Source: Triglochin maritima
Taxonomy: Eukaryota > Streptophyta > Magnoliopsida > Alismatales > Juncaginaceae
DNA length: 64,000 nt
Assembly: GCA_963682175.1 (NCBI GenBank)
Contig: OY821771.1
Location: 33,438,201-33,502,200 of the forward strand
Direction: 5' to 3'
Position 1 is the first letter of the stretch, and each line of letters begins with the position of its first letter. A model generated the notes under the pieces. It worked only from the letters and a program-made list of their open reading frames with translations, searched no databases and had not been told where the DNA came from. Below are positions 23,670 to 36,818 of this stretch, one piece after another. The translations under genes and the position numbers were made by a program.

Positions 23670-25560
23670 AATCTTAAAAAATGAGAAAGTACTTTGTTGG
23701 TCTCGAATCCTTGATTGCGTTGATGTTTTTATTAGCTTTGTTGTGCTCAGTTGTATTGGTTATAACCAGTTATGTCATTCTTGGTTCAATACTTTCTTTA
23801 ATGGTTCTTATTTGTGTTTGTTTGGACAAAAAACTTAAAAAATTGTGTTCTTTTTATTTGTGTGATGGATTGGATGTGTAACACTTTTGCTGTGTTATAA
23901 GTTTGTTCAATATTGGATACCTTGAGTCCATCTGAGGTTTGTGTTGATTTTTTTGCTTATAGTCAATGATGTAGGATGTAAATTGCTTGCTATGCCCATC
24001 TAATGTCAGCTGGAGGTAGCTGCAAATCCAATTTGTTGTTGTGGCTGCAACATACTAGAGTTTCAGAATATTGGGACTAGTGACAGTTTTTACCATGTTG
24101 GGACTGCATGGGGTTCAAATCATCAACATTAAGCAGGGTATTATTTTGGTTAGACTTGTGTGAGTGGATGATGGTTGGACTTGGGCAGGTAGTTATGCGG
24201 TCGTCGGATGAAGTGGATGAAGAAGTGTTGTACGTGTTTGTTCATTACACATCTTCAGCAGCTAAGGTGAAGTAGTTGAAGACTTGAAGGGGACAAACGT
24301 GAGCCTGTAAAGTTCTGGAGTATTCGTAACCTGAAATTGCAAAACAAACTATTGACTTACATAACAAGTGTTCTTCATTTTATCACTGCAATAATGACAG
24401 TAAATGGAGAATCAAATATAGATGACGGAAATCGAATAGAATGACTAACATCCCAAAAAATAAAAATGTAAAAACAAAGCCACCTTAATCTTAATCTTGC
24501 CACTATGGGCTTCTTTCCATTCAGTGATCTATCCAATTCGAACCTTTATTTTATGACATGGTGGCCACTACAAAATTATTTTCATTTGTTAGAAATTTAT
24601 TGGGTATGATCAGTATCTAGGACGACACCTACCGCACAACAATTTTATTAAATAAATGTAGGCCACTGATAGGGGAATCACATTACTGAACAAGAACTCA
24701 CAACAAGAAAATTATTGATTGAATTGTGTTGTTCTGACATCACAAAAACAGGAATAACAACACCTACTTCTTTTTAGATTATTTCATCAAAACAGTTAAT
24801 TAAACTTATTTAACAATTGCCAACTAAATCTTGTACAACGACTATTTTAACCCTCACACATATATAAATCATGTAATCATTCTATACAAACATAATAATA
24901 CAAACAGAATACACAAACACCTTCCTGAGCATCGTTTTCTACATGTAGAACTTGTTTCTGCCCTTTAAAAATGGAAGGTTAAATGGGTTTAAAGTTGAAA
25001 CTTGTAATGATGATTGACCCTATATATTTATATAGGTTCATTCACTTCCTGGCTGCCAAGGACTTTGGTATTAATAAGTTATATATTTCAAAGAATCAAT
25101 TGGATGAGGTTTTGTAGGTTCCAGAAGCTCTCTTGTTGGTATTAAGAAAGCAACTACAAAACCAACATTGAAATTACTAAGGACGACGGTGCATGAAATT
25201 TTCTTTCTCTTCAACCATTTCAAATCAAAACATAGGGAAGAGAACACACCATGAGGGGCCTGGGGTGGATCGATCGCTGCCGCCCTTGACACATTCTCCA
25301 GCGCGAAGCACCTCAGCTGGACGTTATGCAGCGCCTATAGACTGTGGTCGTTTTCGCGGGTGTGTTCTGTGAGCATTAGATGGGGGGGAGGGGGGTATTA
25401 ACGTAAATCGAATAAGATGAGACATTTTTCGTTTCTCCAAAAACACCTCACCCAAACACCACAAACACAAACAGCTAAAACCCCATACAAAACCTACACT
25501 ATACCAAAAACATGTTTCCTGCCGATTCACAGAAACCACCGGTCCAATCTTCCCACATCC
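23670..25560. other. unassigned non-coding stretch
   Basis: AT-rich sequence with no coding signal I can support. GC-rich patches near 25240-25350 do not form a readable gene. Confidence 0.4.
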
Positions 25561-26155
25561 AAACGAAGCCTAAGTGTTTAGCAAGGCAACAAGCATCTGA
25601 AATTCATTTGTTCTCTCCCATAATTTCGATGAAAATGTAACTGTTCAAGATTCAGAGTTCGAATTACATTTTTGGCAGGAGATGAGATTGTCATTCTCCT
25701 CTTGTCCGCGTATTAATCATTCATGGCATCGCTTAGAAGAATTTCTAGATTGCCAAAAAAGAAGCAAAAGCATACTTCTCTCTCGCAAAATTTCAACAAG
25801 CATGCACTAGAAAAACAAGCTTTAGAAGAAACAATATATCCTTACATCCAAAATTAATAAAGAATAAGGTACATTTTTCAAAACTATAATGTAATATAGA
25901 TCCCAACATCATAAAAATAACCGGAGTAGTTAATGACCACAGCAGAAGCACTGCTGCATGAACCCAAACTAAGATAATGATACAAGGGTTGGGTTTAGGA
26001 TACACATGTATGAATACTCTCAAGGATGATAACAAACAGTTCAAAAAAGGTCATTCCAATCTACACAAGAATAGAACTACATAGGGTTTTCGCTTCGAAA
26101 ATACCACTCATGTATAACTTCTCATGGCTTACCGACTTCTTTTTCCAAGCTCAAC

Positions 26156-29100
26156 TTACCTATACCCACCACCATATGGTTGTTGCGATCCATAGCCACC
26201 CATATTCATCATTGGGTTGTAGCCACTTCCCGGCATGCCTGGTCCTTGTGGCATACCGGGTCCAGGGCGAATAGCACCCATTCCCATGGACTGGTTCATA
26301 CCTCCGGCATACCCACCACCCATTCCCATGTTCGGATTCATTCCTCCACCATATCCACCCATACCACCACCACCCATGCCCATTCCAGGGTTCATCATGG
26401 GATTCGCAGGGGGTCCAATGCCACTTGACCCTGAACGCCCAAAGCCAGAACCAGACCCCATGGCCTTACCCATTGTGATGGTGGATATAGGAGTTGCATT
26501 TTGATCTTTCGCTTTCATTTTCTCCTTTCGATTAATTGACTCAAAATCAACACCAATGTCTGCCAGCGGGTTGGTCTTAGCTGCATTAAGCATGCAAGAC
26601 AATCAAATCAGACAAGCTAAAAGAAAACAAAGAAATTTGCATGAAATGAAATTGGTTGGTATGGTTAATACTTGATAGCAATTCAAGTGATAAGTAGAGT
26701 TGAAGTTTTCCACTTACGTCCAGAAATATTGAGATTTACTAGACCACGGCTTAATGTATCAGCCCAGACAGTGGACTTTGTTTCAAATTTGTCTTTTGGC
26801 TGCATAGCTTTCGGAGGGAGTCCTGAGGTGGTTGATGTAGCCATCTGTGAAGCCGACGGAGTCATCATCAGGGATTGCCCAAGGAGATTAGGTGCAGATG
26901 CTGCTGATGGTAAACCCGGTCGATCAAATTGATTTTGAGGAATCATTTGTGATTGTTGTCCTGGTAGGGCCAATTGTGATGGTTGTCCTGGTTGGATCAT
27001 TTGTGTTGATAGACCTGGTTGGGCCATTTGTGTTTGTATACCTGGTTGTACCATTTGTGGCGGCAGTCCAGGTTGGGACATTTGTGTTGGTGGTCCTGGT
27101 TGTGACATTTGTGTTGGTAGTCCTGGTTGGGCTGAGGGATACGAGGGAGGAACCTGAGATGACATTCCAGGTTGGCCAAATGGGTTTGGGGAAGCTGATT
27201 GTGGAGCCTGTGGTAATGATTGAGCAAGCAGTTCAGGAGGAGCTGTCTGGGACCTCACAGGTGGCACACCTGAAGTAAATTGTGAAGGAAAGGATTCTGC
27301 AGTCATATTGGACATGGAAAACATGCTCTCCAGATCATTACTAACTGATGGTGTTGTTGTCGTCGCTGGAGCTGCAGGAGGCTGCTGAAAGCTTGAAGAA
27401 GCGTCAAGACAGTAAAATGAATCCCCAAAATCAAAGCCTGAGCTAGTTTCAACCTTGGGAGCCACAGTTGGCTGTATTCCGGAACTATTAACTGAGGCTG
27501 AATCGGGCTGAGAGGAAACAAAAGAAGGTGCAGACTGAGGCTGAGCTGAAAAGCCATTTTGAGGAATAGCTTTGAAGGGGGCATCTCCAAATGGGTTATT
27601 ACTGGGCTGCATTAGTAATCAGGAAGAATATATCAGTGAGTAGCAAGTTAGATGGCCTCACTTGAGAATCAAATATGAAAGACTAAGAAGCTAATATAAT
27701 TACTAACATATCGTGTCTGGTTTGGATTCCTACAAACACTGTTATTTATTGAAGATGGAAAAGAACAGTACAAGAGATTACTCCTAAAGAGCAATTACAT
27801 AAATTTTCCCCATTTGAAACAACATTAACATGTCCTAGAAAGAAAATTCACATACTGACAAACTTACAATTTCACAAAGTTCTTTCAACTAAAAACCCCA
27901 CATGAAAGAACATTGTGTCAATGTTACTGGATCAAATTGTTCAACAAAAAATACCTGATCAAAAGCAGAGGATGCAGAAGGCATAGCCACAAAGCTGCCA
28001 CCGAAACCTGATGTAGAAGACACATCAGTCTCTGAGGTCGTCATATCAGAAGTTACAGGCACCAGAGCTAAAGAGTTTAAAGAATCCTCAGCTGAAAAGG
28101 AACCAAACAAATCCATTTCCACGCTCTTTGCAGCAGCTGACAAAAAAAGCATTGGTCAGATGATATGTTAATTGACAACACAACATCTTTCTTTAATAAC
28201 AAGAGAAACAAAATGATAGCTTTCTAGTGGTCACAAGCATTGTCAACATTGTTGTTCCATAAGCTTCAATTTACTCGGATTTCTAAATGAATCTTATTTC
28301 GAACAGGCATTTAATCGATACTTGAGGAGTTGGGGACCACAAGTTTCATTGCCATAAGTAAGGAAGTACAACTTAAAAAGGTCAAGACAGTATAACTACA
28401 AAGCTTTGAATTTGAGCTCAAGAAATATGTTGGGAGCAGAATGCTTCTATGCTTCGATGAGAAACTAATCTACCACCTTGAACATATGCTAACCAGTAGT
28501 AGAAGAAAAAATTAAAAATGTCTCCACTTTCCAAGATTATAACAAAGTTCTTGATTCATATAACATGATCCTCCATTTCTGCCCCCATCTCATGCTATAT
28601 ACATCATGCAAATATCATCACTCTGAGATTCTCTGCAATAATTTTTATTAAGTCCCATCTGTTATACCAAAACAATGTTTTCACTTCTCCAACGATGTAT
28701 ACTGAAGACTATAACATATTTATTTGCGTGATTCAGTCAATCAACAAGCTAAAGAAGTAAGTTCTAATGACTGATAAATCTTGGATGTCATAATTTTTTA
28801 GTCAAGCCCGAACAGGAGGTGACATAGCAGATATTGGGATATGTCAGATAAAGTACATTAACGCCCGTATAAAAAAAAGACTACTTCAGGAATAAGAAGG
28901 CAGTGTATATATAGAACCTAAAGATGTCATACTTGCTACAGTATTTACAAAAATACATCACAGCATCAACCTCTTGTGCCCAAAATCTTTAATGCCAATG
29001 TCTTTTTCCACTTCCCAACTCTTCAAATATCTAAGTCTAAATGAAGTAATGAATAAACATGCAAACTCTAATTTTTTAATCCAATTTTTTTATGTTTTTA

Positions 29101-32100
29101 ACCTAGTTATTTTATATTGAAATGTATCAAAATCTAGGACATGAATATGAATATTTTATTTCTTTACTGAATTTCCATATATTATGCTTAATAATGACGA
29201 GAAAACACCAAGTGTTGTGATAATATCTAGACATTGCTTTAGTTATAATCCACGAATTTCAAAATTTTACTGTTCACAAGTTTGTTTTCCAAAAATATCA
29301 TTATTTTTACTGTTTAAACTGAAATTAATGACTTCAAGCTCCAAATAAACAAAATTGAGCGTCTTGTAACAGACCAATACATCTAAGCAATTTTCTTCAA
29401 TTGCTTTTTCTTCTAAATTTCTGCAAATAGAATCACTATCTGTCCAAAACAGTTGAACACATTAACTACCATCCTATTTACTATATTGCCATTGTGTATT
29501 TCAGTTTTATATTTGATTACCATCCTCTTTACTATATTCCATTGTGTATTTCAGTTTTATATTTGTGTATGTGTATATATACCATGTAGGTATAAAATAT
29601 GTTGTCGTTTATGAATATATTAGCGTTGTGGGCCAATAATAACATGTAAGTTTATAAAAGGTTCCAAAGATACTTAACGGTCTAAAGGATAATAATGTCT
29701 AAGTTTCTAGCACGTCTTAATTACTAACTAGCCTAGGTAATTGCCTTTAAATGCTAAAACTATATTCTTCTATCAGAAGAATGTCTGGATTTGACTCGTG
29801 AATTCATACTAAGTTGGCTTTCTATGAACACACTCAGAAGACCTCTGGATTGTGTTCAATAGGTTTTGTTGATCGAAATTGTTTTGGCTTGATGAAAATG
29901 ATGTCTTATCCCCCGTCTATTCATTACCCTGCCCCCTTCTTCACTAACCTTCTTCTAAACACACTCAAATATATCCTTCCACGAAAGGAAAATTGGGACT
30001 CGAGGATAAAAGGAACACTCTGCATGTCAAGCTATAGAGAGTTCAACAAAAAGAAGGATAATATTGCTACGTACCTGGGGCTGGAGCAAAGCCACGTGGA
30101 TCAAACTCGTCAAAGCCATCAGCTTCAGTTCCATTTGCAGGCATTGGCATGCTGGTGGTAGTAGGACGTGAAGTTGTTTCGACAGGAGGGGTTACTTTAG
30201 GTGGAGGTGCAGCAACTTTTAGTGTAGATTCATTAGCAGTAACTGAAGCCTTTTCATCCCTTAAAAATAAAGCCAGAATTATATCAGCATTTGTGGTGTC
30301 AGAAGAAAGAAAAGTTTGGCCAAAATGTATACCTTTCCTCGGAAATGTGACCTTCAGCACTCTTAACTGCTTCTTCATAGCTTGGAGGTGCAGCAGCACT
30401 CTGTTCGGGAGGCTTAGATCCAGATTGCCTGGTGCCAAACATATATAACAGATATTATAACTTCTGGCACTATGTAAAGCTAAACAAAATATATTAATGT
30501 AAAATGCAACGGAATGTGGGAAATGGAAGATGGATCTTTCACCTCTCATCGTGAGAAGCATCATCAGTTCTCCCCCCACCACTCCTGTGAGAAAATATAG
30601 TTAAATATATATACTTTAAACATGTCCGAGGCACCGGAGCAATAAACACTTTTTTGTATGTAAAATTCAATAGTGTCAGTCTTCTACAGGGAAGACTGAT
30701 AAATTCTCCTTTGGATGCCAGAGATGATAAAACCACTACCATTACTGGATTGGACATAAGCTTTTACAGATTAGGCAATATTTTTCATTAAAATAAACTC
30801 AATATGTTCGTCAGATAAAGTAGCTTTCCTTGTTTCTCCAATCAGAGTAAATTCTCTTTGAATGCAATAGCTAGTATTTTTCATCATTAAAGTGATAGTA
30901 TAAACAAAAATTAAGATAAACAAGTTTTTTCATTTAACGTAAAATTAATTAACTCTATTACGTTAAGTGATGCAAAATTCACATAAATATATGTCAGGAA
31001 ATCACCAGTCAGAAAAAGAGTATTAGACCAGACATTGGCAATCCACATTACTCATCTCATTATACATCATAGTTATTCTAATTTCTAAATGAGCATTTAA
31101 AGTTTAAACTGTTCATGTATTCCAATTAAATAAATGTCAGCGTCCTCATTTTCACACAACAAACACAAGTAATAGTTCGTGACTTGGTTTTAGGAACATT
31201 TTTTATTGATGATATTCATTATTTAATTTAATAGATTTCCACCATCAGGCTTTCTTTTATTTATCAAATAAAACATAGAACGCTAATTCAACTCCAACTC
31301 AAGAACAAAGTATGATGCAAACAAAATGTCCAAAGAAGTGGTAATGCAAAAGGATGGAAATTTTATTTTCAAATTTTAATTATATAATATGGCAAAAGGT
31401 TACAATGAAAAATCAGGTAAGCAAATATAAGTAACAATCGAATGAAAACTTAAATTTATCGAATATCTTCCACAATAACTTTTTTCTTCTTTTTGTCTGT
31501 ATAACTGCTTGTATCCGAACTACCTTCTAAAAAATAGAAAATGCATACCTAGAAGAATATCGATCATCATCATCAAAGGAGCGCCCCCTGTACCTATCAA
31601 CACTTCTGCTTCTTGATCCAAATTGAAAATCTTCATCTCTAGTTCGACCTTGACGGTCATCATCTCTGTAACCATCTCTTCCATTGTGATCAGGATCCCG
31701 ACCATATCTGTCCCCATCATTACTGTAGGAATCCCTTCCTCTTCCATATTTGTCTTCATCTCTATCCCGTGGATAACCATTTTGATCATCATCCCTGTAT
31801 CGATTTTCATAATGATCATCGTCATATCGATCACCGAAGCCTCCACCAGAACCTGATCTGCGCATCCCACCAGTGGAAAAAGAACTTTGGTACCTGTGGT
31901 CAAGAGAGTAAAATTGGTTGGTACACATTCAACTAGTTCTAGGCTACATTATTCAAGCAATTCATACTAACTTGTCTTTGTTAGTGAAAGCCTTCTGCCT
32001 AACTTCCTGTATTCTTTCCTTATCATTTACCAAAGTCACCAGACTCTGGGATTTTCTTCGAACATTGTTTCCCTGATCTTTGCCTCGTGAATCAATATAT

Positions 32101-33555
32101 TGAAAATCAGACAAGGTCTGCAGCAAAACAAAGAATTATTAATTGAGATTGTCAACATTATAGAGGCATAAATTTTGAAGTTACACGACTAAATAACTCT
32201 GAAATTATTAAATAAAATTTATTACCGATATCTGGTATGCATGCTCCCTAATTTCATCTATAACACGTTCGGAACCATGCGCGACAAGATATTCAAGAAC
32301 AGTCAGTCCCTGTAGCAGATATACGTAAGGGGCCAATTTTATAATAATAATAATAATAAACATGAATACAACATAAAGACAACGTAAGTCACTGATTCTG
32401 AATATACTATTTCCCATTCGAATTTCTTAAACTTCCATATATATACAACGTAAGTCACTCTAAAAAAATAACATAGTTTTGAAAGCTCAGATAGATGCAT
32501 ATCAAATTTGGAAGGAAATTTCTTATTAATACATGCACACATGCATATTTGTCTATGAAATTGGAGAACTGAAAGTACCTTGTACACATGGCGCCAGTTT
32601 TTTCCGGTGTCATTGATCCTTTTCCAAATAACTGACATAATTATCTGATACTCATGGCTGCAAAGTCCATGTCATAATTATTTTCATTCCAATTCTTCCA
32701 AGTTAAGCAAACATCTAGAAATATCAAGTACATATCATCTTACTAGTTTTTTGTGGCCTGTGCAATTTCTGCCAAATATGATCCATGAGGACCCCACGGT
32801 TCATTACTGGTTGCATCAAGAATCTGGGTGATAATGGAATCAGAGATAAATTAAATGCCAGGCACTTCCGCATCATATTGGAGTAAAAGAACATAGGAAA
32901 AGTAGATAGATAAGGGATCACTGACAAAAGGCATATGTGAAAGTTACCTTTTGTTCTATCCTAGGAACCTTCAAAACTGTCTTGTTCACCTCTCTCTTAC
33001 TGTAGAAGAAAAGAGCAAATCAGCCATATGGTGTAAACGGAAAGGTTGCCACATAAACAAGCGCATTGAGCTTTGTTGCGTTTATTTCACGTTTAAAATG
33101 ATTTTTTTTCTGCACTTATCACGTTTATATCTTATCGGCTAGTTGACTTAGCTGCCATAGAAAATCTGAATTCTAAACATGAAAAGGAATTTTTAAAATA
33201 AAAAAAAAACTAGCTCGGTGGACAAACAATCTTTCTCAACTCGGTGTAATTTCGAATAGAAAAATAACTTTGCGGTGAAGATGTGAAGTCTTGGTAGCAC
33301 AATTGCAGCAGAAGATCATTAGGGAAAAAACCATAAGATACAATAAATTAGATCAATCACCGAGTGATTGCCAAAGAAAATCAATTACTAGTGGAAAACC
33401 AGTGCTCCTGATAAATTACAATTATTAGCATAACTAATACACCACTAAAATTACATCACCAATAATATATGTTTTTACAAAAACAAAACAAAACAAAGAA
33501 TTTTCTGCAGCAGGCCTTACAGATCTCTAACAGTTTGACCAAAAGCTTTCTTCAT
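26156..33555 (-). CDS. EPSIN: Epsin (ENTH-domain clathrin interactor), EPSIN2/3-like, complete
   Basis: Thirteen coding exons with GT-AG borders and intact phase: 33521-33555, 32948-32999, 32744-32823, 32579-32657, 32226-32309, 31972-32117, 31549-31893, 30543-30584, 30333-30428, 30075-30259, 27955-28136, 26718-27606, 26156-26580. They total 2640 nt, 879 residues plus TAA. The start [18 protein letters not shown] and the ENTH domain (about residues 20-150, with [28 protein letters not shown] and [16 protein letters not shown]) are typical. This domain binds phosphoinositides on trans-Golgi or endosomal membranes. An Arg/Asp-rich linker follows, then PPSYEEAV (302-309), [17 protein letters not shown], and NPF motifs (446-448, 583-585) that bind EH-domain proteins. 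[18 protein letters not shown] and [20 protein letters not shown] lead to a Gly/Met-rich tail. Known Arabidopsis EPSIN2 and EPSIN3 share this layout. Expected role: clathrin-coated vesicle formation. No damage seen. Confidence 0.95.
26941..27129 (-). repeat. seven 27-bp coding repeats in epsin
   Basis: Seven consecutive 9-residue units of the form QPGLPTQMS (residues about 602-664) lie in exon 12. Each is 27 bp, so unit gain or loss keeps the frame. They fall in the disordered Gln/Pro-rich region between the NPF motifs and the conserved WADTLSRG block. Confidence 0.9.
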
Positions 33556-34560
33556 GGCCTCAACTGAACAATCTCACTCTTGGGTAGAACTTCCTCAGAA
33601 AGTTAGGGTGCCGTGAATTTTTTTGACTTCAATAGACCTGAGGAAGCAAAAGAAAGAGTTTTGAATGCCAAGTCTTAGCATGAAAGCATCTAAAAGCAAA
33701 ACAAAAACATGAAATTGCCTGCAGCGACACTGCAACAGATAATTTGTCTAACCAGACAGACTTTTGAAAAGGAGCAATAAATAGATATCATATTAACATG
33801 GAAAGGCTTTTACATTTGGGTAAATTTTGCCACTTTATTTTGAGAACAATTTGTCTTTCCCCTTATTTTTATCTGAGAACACATTTAAGCATGGCACGAC
33901 ACGAAAGTCAAACCCTAACTTCGAAGACGCATAATGAAAAATTGTGGTGTGAGAATTTTAAGCTAATTTAATCCAATCTATCAACTAGAATTCAACTACG
34001 CGTGCAAATTTCAATCTCACACCACCATTTCAGCTCAAACTTGACTTCGAACCGAGAAAAAAGACTTAAAAAAACAAACTTTCAGAAAAATCCAGATCCA
34101 GTCCATCAAAGATTCAACCTCCACAAAACCCACCGAAACCGACAAGATCTCCACGAAAGCCCTTCCTTTATAACAAAACCGACACAATTAAACCCAAAAT
34201 CCACCTCAAACCACCCCAAAACCCAAACAAATTCCAACTTTCAAGGCCAACACCAAACCTTTGTCACATCCCCACATCCAGAAACCCTCAAGACTCCAAA
34301 TCCCACACAAAAACCGAAGAATCCACCAAATCGGACGGGACAAGTCGGATTCGAGGCGTACCAGAGCGGATCTCGCGGATTCGAGGAGGAAGAAGATGGA
34401 TCGATGGGGGAATCGATCGAGATGGGGTCGGGTCGACTGGACTCGACTCTCTCTTCTTCTCCACCTCTTGGTTTTGTTCTCTTTTGTTTTTGTTTTTATG
34501 TGAAAGAAAGAAAAGAGAGAAAATAAATTAGTAGTGGAATAATAGATGATGCCAAATGGG
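33556..34560 (-). promoter_or_regulatory. epsin 5' UTR and probable promoter
   Basis: Upstream of the epsin start the minus strand carries an acceptor-like TCCTCAG near 33640 and a CT-rich, GC-richer stretch at about 34340-34520, as expected for a non-coding first exon separated by a 5' UTR intron. The exact transcription start cannot be read. The open frames here on either strand show no protein motif. Confidence 0.4.
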
Positions 34561-34930
34561 AGTGGAGGTGGTGTTAGTCTTTTCAAACTCTTTTTATTTT
34601 ATTTTTAACCAAACCTCACTCTAATCTAATCTAACTACATGTTACGAGGGATGGAGGGAGATGGGGTTGTTTGATTATTATTTTTTTCCCTTTTATTTTT
34701 TTATTATTTTTAAATGAGAATTCGATCTATCAAGATTCGGACGTAAAAAAGTGTGTTGATATTTTGGTAATTGGCTTCGAAGTAAACTTAAAAAGTAAGT
34801 TAACTTGTGCTGTTTTGAAGTTGTGTGGTTCCTTACGTTTTAATTTTGAGTGGGGATCATCGTAGGTAAATGTTTTGATTTCAAAACTATTTTAATACTG
34901 TAAGGGTTCAATCCAATTCCTTAAGATTAA

Positions 34931-36243
34931 GGGTAATTTGCTAATGTGCACCTCGTAAGTTGTCTAATTGGCGATAAGTTTTTACTATTATCGGATGTGC
35001 ACATGTAAACCAAACTTATTTGCTTATATGTACTTGTGCGGTTAGTAAGGTCCACTCAGTCATTGTTTACGTCCAACGGTTAGACAATTTACAAATTAAA
35101 CCTCGTAAAATCCAAATGTCTTTAATTGTAAAAACAAAACAATGAAAAACATAAAAAAATCTAGTCTCTCTCTCCCCTCTCCTCCCTCTATCCTCTCATA
35201 TTCCCTTTCTTACAGCAATTAGTTCAATTAGTTCAACAGGAAAGCGATTAGGAACACAGAAAGGACAATAGCTTCCCTATTTCTGGCCTTACTACACCAC
35301 AAGAGGTGGGAAGCAAGGTCGGCTCCGACGGAGTGTGCAGTGCTTGCGCAAGTGACCCAAAGGTCCAAAAAGGAAAATAACACTGGTTGAAGGGACGTCG
35401 AAGTGTTCATTAGTTTCCTACTGGATTAATTCGAGTGATGCCGACCACACAAGAAATGGGTGATCGGAGAAGCTGAACAGTAGTAGAAAGCCAATCTTGG
35501 TCCAGAGGCCAAAATTCCTCAATTAACTCCTAGGGAAGATTCGTTGTAGCTTCCAAAGGAGAACGGTACCCTCAATTTGATGGAGGTTGCGACGACCTTA
35601 TTAAACGAGTTTCTCTTCACACAAAATGGGGTAATGTCGCGAAGAAGAGGATAGGTCCAAAATTGATGCTCCACGAGATTAGTTGCAAGTTGCTGAAGTG
35701 TGAGAATGGAAGATCGACACAAATAAGGCTCTCCAGAACTCCGACGAACTATTGAGCTCGACCTCCTGGTCTGCCACAACTCGCGCCAACTCAAAGTCAA
35801 TGTTGACGAGCTCCAACATGGTCCCTTTCTCTTATGGAAAGCCTGATCACGGAGTTGCGAATGAGAGGGTCAGCGAGGTGGGGGGTCGGAGGAAGAAGAG
35901 AGGAAGGAGGAGAGGGGAGAGGGAGTAAAAGAGGCAATTAGTTGGTTGGTTGGTTGGGAGGAGAGGAAGAAAGGGAGGAGATGGGCGAGAGAGACTTGAT
36001 TTTTTTATGTTTTTCATTTTTTTGTTTTTGTTTTTACAATTAAGGACATTTAGATTTACGAGGTTTAATTTGCAAATTATCTAACGTCGTTGGACGTAAA
36101 CGGTAACAGAGTGGGTCTCACTAACGGCACAAGTGCATATGAGCAAATAACATTGATTTACATGTGCACATCCAGCAATAGCAAAATCTCAGGTGCATAC
36201 TGTCAATTAGGCAACCTACGAGGTGCACCTTAACAAATTACCC
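34931..36243. mobile_element. Non-autonomous Mutator-like element (1313 bp), 9-bp target duplication
   Basis: Terminal inverted repeats of about 235 bp (34931-35165 and about 35995-36243) begin GGGTAATTTG. The 9-bp TAAGATTAA stands directly outside both ends (34922-34930, 36244-36252), a perfect match. Long TIRs with 9-bp duplications define MULEs. The roughly 830-bp interior has no transposase. It includes GA- and CT-rich tracts and two short frames (35228-35410, 35519-35800) with no known motif, so captured host sequence is possible but unproven. Confidence 0.93.
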
Positions 36244-36818
36244 TAAGATTAATCCATCCAAACCCCAAAAACAAAACCCTGCACACAAGAGGTTAGATTA
36301 AATATCTTTTAGCTGAAATCGAGACACAAAACTCCAACACATACAATAGGATGACACGCAACCCAAAAGTTCTTGCATTTAAGAGGGTGTTAGTGGTGCG
36401 GAAAGTTCCGAAAAGTGATTTTCGGAGTCAAACAAAAAAATAAAGAAAATAGAATTCAACGGAAAGCTTAAATTCTGTTGTTTGTGTTTGTGTTTGTCTC
36501 TGGAATCCTGCAGAAAATAGATTATGTTGATTGTGTTTGTCTATGCAATCCGGTAGAAAATAAATTATGTTGTTTGTGCATACCATTATAAAATATGAGA
36601 AACTTTGTAAGTGCAGTTTAATTTATAAAAGAAAAAATTGCTCTAATATCAATAATAATACAATTCAAACCACATTTGATTTATAAATGAAAATATGTTG
36701 TTTTAATCTCAATAATATTACAATCCAAGATATATAAATGTTAATATTCAACCAACCTACATAGAATTTGTCATATTTTCCCTCATTTGATATGGCAGTT
36801 GTTTCTTATGTTGTTGAC

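Larger units (their letters stand above)
22411..25569. mobile_element. possible PIF/Harbinger-type TIR element (3.16 kb)
   Basis: GGCTACGTTTGGATGTGGG at the left and the reverse complement of GGCTTCGTTTGGATGTGGG at the right are inverted repeats, each flanked by TAA (22408-22410 and 25570-25572). A 3-bp TAA/TTA duplication suits PIF/Harbinger or Tourist elements. No transposase is readable inside, and the large interior may include other insertions or captured DNA. Two separate small MITEs sharing one end type is the alternative. Confidence 0.4.

Noticed and set aside
26235..26504. Plus-strand open frame rich in Pro, Ile and Met opposite the epsin tail
   Set aside because: It is the complement of the Gly/Met-rich epsin exon 13, whose frame and splice sites are fully supported.
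26892..27278. Val/Leu-rich plus-strand frame resembling a membrane protein
   Set aside because: It is produced by the 27-bp repeat of epsin read on the other strand.
31520..31903. Minus-strand frame rich in Met, Ile and Asp
   Set aside because: It is an alternative frame of epsin exon 7 (31549-31893); the Arg/Asp-rich frame keeps phase with neighbouring exons.
34206..34586. 126-codon minus-strand open frame upstream of epsin
   Set aside because: It has no motif, is low complexity, and falls in the probable 5' UTR and promoter.
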